Position numbers and translations under genes: made by a program. Below are positions 7,383 to 13,674 of a stretch of DNA of 13,674 bases, piece by piece; the stretch's first letter is position 1, and every line of letters begins with the position of its first letter. The DNA comes from Bacteroidales bacterium. Its GTDB lineage: Bacteria; Bacteroidota; Bacteroidia; Bacteroidales; NBLH01. Location of the stretch: assembly GCA_027083715.1 (NCBI GenBank), contig JALWNR010000492.1, positions 1 through 13,674 on the forward strand. The letters run 5' to 3'. Under the pieces are notes generated by a model. The model was not told where the DNA came from, searched no databases, and worked only from the letters and a program-made list of their open reading frames with translations.

Positions 7383-8933
7383 CTATAACTTCTTTAACAA
7401 ATTTTTAAAATTCACTAAACCGTCAATAATTTCGCTTAATCTATCTACAGGTACACGATCTTGTTTCATGCTGTCGCGATAGCGTAAGGTCACCGTATTG
7501 TCTTCCAGAGTTTGATGATCAATAGTCAGACAAAATGGTGTTCCTATTGCATCATGGCGGCGATACCGTTTGCCGATAGAATCTTTTTCATCATACTGAC
7601 AATTGAAATCAAACTTCAAACTGTTCATGATTTCGCGCGCTTTTTCCGGCAATCCGTCTTTGCGCACTAATGGTAAAACAGCTGCTTTTACCGGAGCCAG
7701 TTGCGGCGGAATGCGTAATACCACACGGCTATCAGTGCTCCCATCGTCTTTTTTAATCGTTTCTTCAGAATAAGCTGCCGAAAGTACTGCAAGGAACATA
7801 CGATCTAAACCAATTGAGGTTTCCACAACATAAGGCACATACGATTCACCAGCCTCGTTATCGTAATACCTGATTTTTTTGCCCGATTCTTTTTCATGAC
7901 TGCTTAAATCAAAATCAGTACGCGAATGAATACCTTCCAACTCTTTAAATCCAAACGGAAACTGAAATTCAATATCGGCAGCTGCATTGGCATAGTGTGC
8001 CAGTTTATCATGATCGTGAAAACGGTATTTTTCATCGCCCAAACCTAAGGCTTTATGCCATTTTATACGAGTCTCTTTCCAATGTTCATACCATTTCATT
8101 TCCTCGCCCGGTTTTACAAAAAATTGCATTTCCATTTGTTCAAACTCCCGCATACGGAAAATAAATTGGCGGGCAACAATCTCGTTACGGAAAGCTTTAC
8201 CTATTTGAGCAATTCCAAACGGCAATTTCATGCGTCCTGTTTTTTGTACATTCAGGTAATTTACAAAAATACCTTGTGCAGTTTCGGGGCGCAAATAAAT
8301 ACTGTTAGCTCCTTCACTCACCGAACCCAATTTGGTTTCAAACATCAGGTTAAATTGGCGAACATCCGTCCAGTTACGCGAGCCCGATACAGGATCGGTA
8401 ATATCATAATCTAAAATAATTTGTTTCAATTCCTCTAAATCGTTGCTTTCCAGTGCAGCAACAAAGCGTTTATTTAATTCATCAATTTTTTTTTGATTTG
8501 CCAGTACACGTTGATTCGTAGCCCGAAACTGTTCTTCATCAAACGAATCGCCAAAGCGTTTTTTAGCTTTCGTGATTTCTTTATCAATTTTTGCTTCAAT
8601 TTTTGCTCTGAAATCTTCAATGAGCACATCAGCACGATAACGTTTTTTTGAGTCTTTATTGTCAATTAGTGGATCGTTAAAAGCACTTAGGTGTCCCGAT
8701 GCTTTCCAAACCGTCGGGTGCATAAAGATTGCCGAATCCAGCCCGACAATTTCCTCATTCATTTTCACCATGGCATCCCACCAGTAGTTTTTTATATTAT
8801 TTTTCAGTTCAACGCCGTTTTGTGCATAATCGTAAACAGCCCCCAAACCGTCATAAATCTCACTTGAAGGAAAAATAAAACCATACTCTTTTGCATGAGC
8901 GGTAATTTTTTTAAATAAATCTTCACTTGCCAT
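7383..8933 (-). CDS. glyS: Glycine--tRNA ligase (class II, alpha2 type)
   Basis: A 516-residue cytoplasmic enzyme that charges tRNA-Gly with glycine using ATP. It is the homodimeric, eukaryote/archaea-like form, not the alpha2beta2 form of E. coli. Visible features in order: N-terminal GFIFPSSEIYDGLGAVYDY (18-36); a helical, charge-rich insertion (about 105-170) typical of the longer form; RPETAQGIF (215-223); class II motif 2 GIAQIGKAFRNEI (240-252); HSRTDFDL (336-343); motif 3 VETSIGLDRM (370-379); and a C-terminal anticodon-binding domain (about 415-510). Length is normal. The ATG at 8931-8933 begins the conserved N-terminus. A strong promoter match lies at 8974-9005, giving a leader of roughly 35 nt. 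Divergent from dnaE and upstream of yfhO on the same strand. No truncation or missing catalytic motif. Confidence 0.97.
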   Translation of the reverse strand: MASEDLFKKITAHAKEYGFIFPSSEIYDGLGAVYDYAQNGVELKNNIKNYWWDAMVKMNEEIVGLDSAIFMHPTVWKASGHLSAFNDPLIDNKDSKKRYRADVLIEDFRAKIEAKIDKEITKAKKRFGDSFDEEQFRATNQRVLANQKKIDELNKRFVAALESNDLEELKQIILDYDITDPVSGSRNWTDVRQFNLMFETKLGSVSEGANSIYLRPETAQGIFVNYLNVQKTGRMKLPFGIAQIGKAFRNEIVARQFIFRMREFEQMEMQFFVKPGEEMKWYEHWKETRIKWHKALGLGDEKYRFHDHDKLAHYANAAADIEFQFPFGFKELEGIHSRTDFDLSSHEKESGKKIRYYDNEAGESYVPYVVETSIGLDRMFLAVLSAAYSEETIKKDDGSTDSRVVLRIPPQLAPVKAAVLPLVRKDGLPEKAREIMNSLKFDFNCQYDEKDSIGKRYRRHDAIGTPFCLTIDHQTLEDNTVTLRYRDSMKQDRVPVDRLSEIIDGLVNFKNLLKKL

Positions 8934-8973
8934 ATCTTACTCTGCTTTCTATTGATTTTTAAAATTTAAGTTG

Positions 8974-9005
8974 CAAATGTATGAAATATCCGTGATTGAT
9001 ACAAA
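8974..9005 (-). promoter_or_regulatory. glyS promoter (Bacteroidota -33/-7 type)
   Basis: Read on the minus strand, TTTG (9002-9005) and TACATTTG (8974-8981) are separated by 20 bp. Both boxes match the known Bacteroidota primary-sigma consensus (TTTG, TAnnTTTG) exactly, with spacing in the usual range. The -7 box lies about 40 bp upstream of the glyS ATG in the correct orientation. Confidence 0.72.
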
Positions 9006-9041
9006 CAGGAAATAATACGTTTGTCTTCCATGTTTTTTTAG

Positions 9042-9158
9042 AGATTGGTTAAGGCGGATTATGCTGTAACAGGGTACAGTTTAAGTATTGAAAGATTAAA
9101 AGTTGAAGAGATTAAAACTATAAGTGAAACTTTGCATATCATGCCCGGTTGTCGATAA
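9042..9158 (+). other. Coding-like remnant, no start codon, origin unknown
   Basis: Within the 529-bp glyS-dnaE gap, one plus-strand frame is open for 38 codons between a TAG at 9039-9041 and a TAA at 9156-9158. The predicted peptide has a plausible protein composition (for example VTGYSLSIERLKVEEIKTI) with an amphipathic helix-like pattern. There is no ATG until codon 34. It could be a decayed gene fragment or chance. I do not recognise it. Confidence 0.15.
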
Positions 9159-9172
9159 ATTGATATATTGGT

Positions 9173-9299
9173 TCCCGGGAGCGGTTAATCGCCTTTTCAG
9201 GGCAAAGGCTGAAAGCCTTATTTTATTTCAGCTTAGGACAGCCCTAAGAATAATGATGAAATACATCTGCGCCTGAAAAGCCTGTTCTGAAAGTCGGGA
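9173..9299. other. Multibranch self-complementary region between glyS and dnaE
   Basis: Nested complements fold this segment into a branched structure on either strand. The outermost pairing is TCCCG (9173-9177) with CGGGA (9295-9299). A 9-bp closing stem is CTTTTCAGG (9193-9201) with CCTGAAAAG (9272-9280). It encloses two hairpins: AAGGCT-GAA-AGCCTT (9205-9219), and a longer one made of TATTTCA (9224-9230) with TGAAATA (9257-9263) and CTTAGG (9232-9237) with CCTAAG (9243-9248). An alternative pairing, GCTGAAA (9208-9214) with TTTCAGC (9226-9232), would exclude both inner hairpins. This could be a small RNA, a dnaE leader element or a small non-autonomous repeat. The rest of the gap up to dnaE shows only a direct repeat of AAATTTCT (9369-9376, 9383-9390) and no clear dnaE promoter. 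Confidence 0.4.
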
Positions 9300-9462
9300 G
9301 ACAAATTATTGCAGATTATTATTACACAAGTGCTTATAAACTTTATCATCTATTTATCAACAATTGCTAAATTTCTGCTTTGAAATTTCTAATTTTACAC
9401 TGCCTGAATGTCCCCTGCAAACAGGTGCTATTATTCATATAACCAGTATTTTAAATAAAAAA

Positions 9463-12400
9463 ATGAAACAAGAGTTTACGCATTTACACGTACATACGCA
9501 GTACTCTATCCTTGATGGAGCATCAAGTATTCCCGGACTGCTTGAGAAAGCAAAAGCCGATGGCATGAAAGCCTTGGCAATAACCGATCACGGAAACATG
9601 TTCGGCGTAAAACTTTTTCATGATAAAGCAACCAAAGCAGGTATAAAACCTATCCTCGGATGCGAAGCCTATGTTGCAAAACGTTCGCGTTTTGATACTA
9701 AAGAAAAAATTGACCGTAGCCGCAATCACATGATTATCCTGGCTAAGAATAAAACAGGTTACCATAATCTGGTAAAACTGATTTCTTATGCATGGATGGA
9801 AGGCTACTATTACAAACCCCGTATTGATAAAGAATTGCTTTTTGAGTTGCATGAGGGTTTAATTATTTCTTCGGCATGTCTTGGTGGTGAAATTCCTGAG
9901 CTTATCTTGGCAGGAAAAATGGAAGAGGCGGTTGAAAGTATTAAACAATACAAAGAAGTTTTTGGTGATGATTTTTATTTGGAACTTCAACGTCATAAAA
10001 CGGGAAATCCGGAAATTGATAAAGATACTTTTGCAAAGCAAACAAAAGTTAATACCGAGATTTTACGTTTAGGAAAAGAGTTAGGAGTAAAATGCATTGC
10101 TACTAATGATGTGCATTTCATCAATAAAGAAGATGCAGAAGCCCATGATATCCTAATTTGCCTTAATACAGGAAAAGACAAAGATGACCCCTCGCGAATG
10201 CGCTATTCAGGGCAGGAATACCTGAAAACTTCGGCAGAAATGGCAGAGCTTTTTGCCGATGTGCCCGAAGTACTGGCAAATACAATGGAGATTGCTGAAA
10301 AAGTGGAAGAGTACGAGCTGAACACGGCTCCGATTATGCCCGATTTTGCACTTCCCGATGGTTTTGACAACCCGGATGATTATCTCAGACACATTACATT
10401 CGAGGGTGCACGTGAGCGCTACGGCAATGATTTACCCGAAGATGTGGTGGAGCGTATTGATTTTGAATTGAACACCATAAAAAAAATGGGCTTTCCGGGA
10501 TATTTCCTTATTGTTTGGGATTTTTTGAAAGCAGCACGCGAAATTGGTGTTTCCGTGGGTCCGGGACGGGGTTCGGCAGCCGGCTCGGTAGTAGCTTATT
10601 GCCTGAAAATTACGAATATCGATCCGGTTAAATATCAATTACTGTTTGAGCGTTTCCTGAATCCCGACCGTATCTCAATGCCCGATATTGATATTGATTT
10701 TGATGAAGACGGTCGTGGGCGAATCCTGGATTGGGTTGTGGAAAAATATGGTAAAAAACGGGTTGCTGCAATTGTTACCTTTGGTACTATGGCTGCAAAA
10801 ATGGCTATTCGCGATGTAGCGCGTGTACAGAAACTGCCTTTGCACGAAGCCGACCGTATTGCCAAATTGGTACCCGAAAAACCCGGTACAACACTGGCAA
10901 AAGCTTATGCCGCTGTTCCTGAACTGAAACAAGAGCGTGATGGTGGTAGTGAACTGATACAGAAAACTTTGAAGTTTGCCGAAACTCTGGAAGGCTCTGT
11001 ACGCCAAACAGGTGTTCATGCCTGCGGTATTATTATCGGTAAAGACGATTTGGAAAACTATATTCCGTTGAGTACCGCCAAAGACTCTCAGCTTTTTGTT
11101 ACCCAATATGATGGTAAACATGTTGAATCCGTAGGGATGTTAAAGATGGACTTTTTAGGACTGAAAACCCTTTCCATCATTAAAGATGCGGTGGACAATG
11201 TGAAAATTTCGCGCGGTATAGATTTGGATATTGATGCCATTCCTTTGGATGATGCGGAAACTTTTGCACTATACGCTCGCGGCGAAACTACCGGTTTATT
11301 CCAGTTTGAATCCGATGGAATGAAAAAGCACTTAAAGGCACTGAAACCCAACCGCTTTGCCGACCTGATTGCTATGAATGCCCTGTATCGTCCGGGACCA
11401 ATGGAATACATCCCGAACTTTATCAACCGAAAACACGGGCGCGAAAAAATTGTGTATGACCTGCCCGAAATGGAAGAACACTTAGCTGAAACCTATGGAA
11501 TTACAGTATATCAAGAGCAGGTGATGCTTTTGTCGCAAAAACTCGCGGGTTTTACCAAAGGACAAGCTGACTCCTTGCGTAAAGCAATGGGTAAAAAAAT
11601 AAAATCCATGATGGATGAGCTGAAAGGCTTGTTTATGGAAGGTGCTGCCAAAAAAGGGCATGATAAAAAAACTCTTGAAAAAATTTGGCACGATTGGGAA
11701 GCATTTGCTCAATACGCATTCAATAAATCGCACTCCACTTGTTATGCTTATTTATCCTATCAAACAGCTTATCTGAAAGCACATCATCCTGCTGAATTTA
11801 TGGCTGCCATATTAAGCCGTAATCTCTCTAACATAGATAAGGTTAGTAGCTTTATGGATGAAAGCAAACGTATGGGTTTGGATATTCTAGGACCGGATAT
11901 TAATGAAAGTTATGCACGGTTTACGGTTAACAAAAACGGGGCTTTACGTTTTGGACTGGCTGCAATTAAAGGTGTTGGAGAAGCAGCTGTAGAACACATT
12001 ATCAAAACACGGGAAGAAGGTGGTGAATTTAAAGATATTTTTGATTTTGTTGAGCGGGTAAACTTACGCACCGTAAACAAACGCAACATTGAAGGTTTAG
12101 CCATTGCCGGAGCTTTTGACGGTATGGGAAATATAAAGCGCAGTCAGTTTTTTGCATCGGCAAACGGAACAGGTAATTTCATCGAAGAATTAATTAAATA
12201 CGGCAATAAATCGCAAAGCGAGGGAGGAAGTACCCCCCAACAATCATTATTTGGTGGCGATGTTGTGGTAGAAAAGAAAAAACCCGATATTCCTCATGCC
12301 GAAGAATGGGATAAAATTGACCGCCTGAATCGCGAAAAAGAATTAATCGGTATTTATCTGTCGGCACATCCTTTAGACGATTACAAGCTCGAAATTGATG

Positions 12401-12960
12401 CCTGGTGCAATGCAACACTCTCGCAATTTGCCAACCTGAGCGAATTAAAGGGTAGAGAACTGAAAGTAGCCGGGATTGTTACTAATTTTGAACATCGTAC
12501 AACAAAAAACGGAAAACCTTTCGGTAGTCTTACTCTGGAAGATTACAGCGACTCGTATAAGCTGGTAATGTTTGGAAATCAATACCTTGATTATAAAAAA
12601 TTCTTTACAAAAGGATATTATTTAGCATTGAAAGGGCGTGTTCAACACCGCTTTAATAATGAAAATAATGAGCTTGAATTTAGCGTTTCGCAAATTGAAA
12701 TGCTTTCGGAAATTAAAGAAAAAGCCTTTAATGCTTTGGCAATAAAAATTCCGGTAGAGTACCTTAGTGATGAATTAATTGATGAAGTTCAACATCTTGC
12801 TGAAGAATATAAAGGAAATGCATTATTGAAATTTTTAATTTACGAACCATCAAGCAAAATTTGGGTACAAATGTTTTCACGAACACATCGTGTTAAAATA
12901 ACTCAAGAACTCATTAAAAAATTGGAAAATAAACCGGAAATTGAGTATAAAATTATGTAA
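9463..12960 (+). CDS. dnaE: DNA polymerase III subunit alpha
   Basis: A 1165-residue C-family replicative polymerase, the catalytic core of the chromosomal replisome. I place the start at ATG 9463, preceded by an A-rich leader; it gives the family-typical MKQEFTHLHVHTQYSILDG. The frame stays open upstream to a TTG at 9364, but those 33 residues are not DnaE-like. Domains in order: PHP (1-290) with all likely metal ligands present (H9, H11, D18, H43, E68, H89, C139, D216, H218); polymerase palm with GPGRGSAAGS (366-375), catalytic PDIDIDF (D410, D412) and KMDFLGL (D563); fingers with ALYRPGPMEYIPNF (640-653) and the YAFNKSHS block (751-758); helix-hairpin-helix GLAAIKGVGEAA (831-842); internal clamp-binding motif QQSLF (926-930); OB fold (about 1000-1080). 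Length matches other DnaE1 proteins. Convergent with the TRIC gene 20 bp downstream, with no clear terminator. Confidence 0.98.
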   Translation: MKQEFTHLHVHTQYSILDGASSIPGLLEKAKADGMKALAITDHGNMFGVKLFHDKATKAGIKPILGCEAYVAKRSRFDTKEKIDRSRNHMIILAKNKTGYHNLVKLISYAWMEGYYYKPRIDKELLFELHEGLIISSACLGGEIPELILAGKMEEAVESIKQYKEVFGDDFYLELQRHKTGNPEIDKDTFAKQTKVNTEILRLGKELGVKCIATNDVHFINKEDAEAHDILICLNTGKDKDDPSRMRYSGQEYLKTSAEMAELFADVPEVLANTMEIAEKVEEYELNTAPIMPDFALPDGFDNPDDYLRHITFEGARERYGNDLPEDVVERIDFELNTIKKMGFPGYFLIVWDFLKAAREIGVSVGPGRGSAAGSVVAYCLKITNIDPVKYQLLFERFLNPDRISMPDIDIDFDEDGRGRILDWVVEKYGKKRVAAIVTFGTMAAKMAIRDVARVQKLPLHEADRIAKLVPEKPGTTLAKAYAAVPELKQERDGGSELIQKTLKFAETLEGSVRQTGVHACGIIIGKDDLENYIPLSTAKDSQLFVTQYDGKHVESVGMLKMDFLGLKTLSIIKDAVDNVKISRGIDLDIDAIPLDDAETFALYARGETTGLFQFESDGMKKHLKALKPNRFADLIAMNALYRPGPMEYIPNFINRKHGREKIVYDLPEMEEHLAETYGITVYQEQVMLLSQKLAGFTKGQADSLRKAMGKKIKSMMDELKGLFMEGAAKKGHDKKTLEKIWHDWEAFAQYAFNKSHSTCYAYLSYQTAYLKAHHPAEFMAAILSRNLSNIDKVSSFMDESKRMGLDILGPDINESYARFTVNKNGALRFGLAAIKGVGEAAVEHIIKTREEGGEFKDIFDFVERVNLRTVNKRNIEGLAIAGAFDGMGNIKRSQFFASANGTGNFIEELIKYGNKSQSEGGSTPQQSLFGGDVVVEKKKPDIPHAEEWDKIDRLNREKELIGIYLSAHPLDDYKLEIDAWCNATLSQFANLSELKGRELKVAGIVTNFEHRTTKNGKPFGSLTLEDYSDSYKLVMFGNQYLDYKKFFTKGYYLALKGRVQHRFNNENNELEFSVSQIEMLSEIKEKAFNALAIKIPVEYLSDELIDEVQHLAEEYKGNALLKFLIYEPSSKIWVQMFSRTHRVKITQELIKKLENKPEIEYKIM

Positions 12961-12980
12961 TCAGGATAATATATATCTGC

Positions 12981-13586
12981 TCATTTCCTTAAACTAGGGA
13001 ACGCGATATTGAACTTAACGGCAAATGTTCTTAAAACTACTATAAAAATAATGGTAATGAGACTATTATAATGATAATTTATATTAAAATGCTCAAGCAA
13101 AAGATAGATAAATGCTCCGGCAAAACAGGCAGTTGCATAAATTTCTTTTTGTAAAATTAAGGGTACTTCATTTGCCAAAATATCACGAATAATCCCACCT
13201 GCTGTGGCTGTGGTTACTCCTAAAATAACCGCATATTCAGTATCAATACCGTAATTAATTGCTTTTTGCATCCCTGCCAGTGTAAAAACACCCAAACCGA
13301 TAGAATCAAAAATCAGCAACATATTTTTAAGTTCAAAAATATAGCGATCAAATAATATTCCTATAACTACTGCACTCACAATAAGATATAAATATCCCGA
13401 ATTTTGTATCCATGCAACAGGTGTTGCACCCAGTAATAAATCTCTAATGGTTCCACCGCCAATTGCCGAAGCAAAACCAATTATTATAGCCCCAAAAATG
13501 TCCATTTTTTTTTCTGCAGCTAAACGCACACCGCTAATTGCAAAAACAAATGTGCCCAAAAAATCTAAAAACTGATAAATATTCAT
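12981..13586 (-). CDS. Trimeric intracellular cation channel (TRIC/UPF0126) family membrane protein
   Basis: A 201-residue inner-membrane protein of the UPF0126 family (YadS/YicG in E. coli). Prokaryotic members are homologues of TRIC channels and form homotrimeric monovalent-cation (K+) pores. The internal duplication is clear: each half carries a glycine-rich kinked helix ending in an RD motif, GGGTIRD (43-49) and AGGIIRD (129-135). About seven hydrophobic segments are visible (near 5-22, 29-45, 63-80, 88-106, 117-132, 149-165, 173-190). Length is typical. The ATG at 13584-13586 follows an A-rich leader. A weak promoter-like ATTG, 17 bp, TACTTTTA (13631-13659, minus) lies upstream. The stop codon is 20 bp from the dnaE stop, so the two transcripts probably overlap. 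The physiological role in this organism is unknown. Confidence 0.92.
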   Translation of the reverse strand: MNIYQFLDFLGTFVFAISGVRLAAEKKMDIFGAIIIGFASAIGGGTIRDLLLGATPVAWIQNSGYLYLIVSAVVIGILFDRYIFELKNMLLIFDSIGLGVFTLAGMQKAINYGIDTEYAVILGVTTATAGGIIRDILANEVPLILQKEIYATACFAGAFIYLLLEHFNINYHYNSLITIIFIVVLRTFAVKFNIAFPSLRK

Positions 13587-13674
13587 CTGTGTTTTGTTAT
13601 TTTTTTTATATATTGTCGCATTAAAATTAATAAAAGTATGTCTATTTACTAGCTACAATGAATTGTTAAATAAA

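Noticed and set aside
8055..8414. Plus-strand open frame (119 codons) opposite glyS
   Set aside because: It lies over motif 2 of glycyl-tRNA synthetase on the other strand and has no recognisable protein features.
9173..9299. tRNA, T-box or known riboswitch in the branched region
   Set aside because: No tRNA T-loop (GGTTCRA), acceptor-stem arrangement or CCA end is visible, no T-box sequence is present, and no riboswitch core that I know matches.
9364..9462. Upstream extension of dnaE from a TTG codon
   Set aside because: The 33 extra residues do not resemble the DnaE N-terminus. The ATG at 9463 yields the conserved PHP start and has an A-rich leader.
10675..11121. Long antisense open frame (148 codons) inside dnaE
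   Set aside because: The plus strand carries unmistakable polymerase motifs here (PDIDIDF, KMDFLGL); the antisense frame is a shadow of that codon usage, with unlikely protein composition.

Overview
The window looks like chromosomal DNA of a Bacteroidota bacterium. The DNA is AT-rich. Start codons are preceded by A/T-rich leaders rather than Shine-Dalgarno sequences. The glyS gene has a textbook Bacteroidota-type promoter (TTTG, 20 bp, TACATTTG). The glycyl-tRNA synthetase is the single-chain form of about 515 residues, and the large YfhO membrane protein and the 'GGGCTTTCCGC...CAATCCCT' intergenic repeat also fit this phylum. I cannot name a genus.

Layout. Positions 1-77 hold the last codons of a truncated plus-strand gene. 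ppnP (nucleoside phosphorylase, minus) follows, with its own terminator. A plus-strand cluster runs from 757 to 4452: an NhaC-type Na+/H+ antiporter, a patatin-like phospholipase whose ATG overlaps the antiporter stop by 4 bases, and an unrecognised exported protein with an N-terminal 11-residue repeat. Two separate hairpins close the convergent gap. A minus-strand block follows: yfhO (4548-7073) and, upstream of it, glyS (7383-8933), separated by about 300 bp that hold a structured Bacteroidota-type intergenic repeat. A 529-bp gap between the divergent glyS and dnaE holds the glyS promoter, a short coding-like remnant and a strongly self-complementary region. dnaE (9463-12960, plus) encodes the replicative polymerase alpha subunit. 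It converges on a minus-strand TRIC/UPF0126 family membrane channel gene.

Most genes are housekeeping functions: nucleotide salvage, ion homeostasis, lipid hydrolysis, glycine charging and DNA replication. Apart from nhaC and the patatin gene, no functional linkage between neighbours is evident. I see no mobile-element genes, CRISPR array, tRNA, rRNA or defence system. The parts most worth a second look are the non-coding ones (the repeat at 7110-7267 and the multibranch fold at 9173-9299), the exported repeat protein, and the antiporter-lipase coupling. I did not find convincing evidence of a new multi-gene system.
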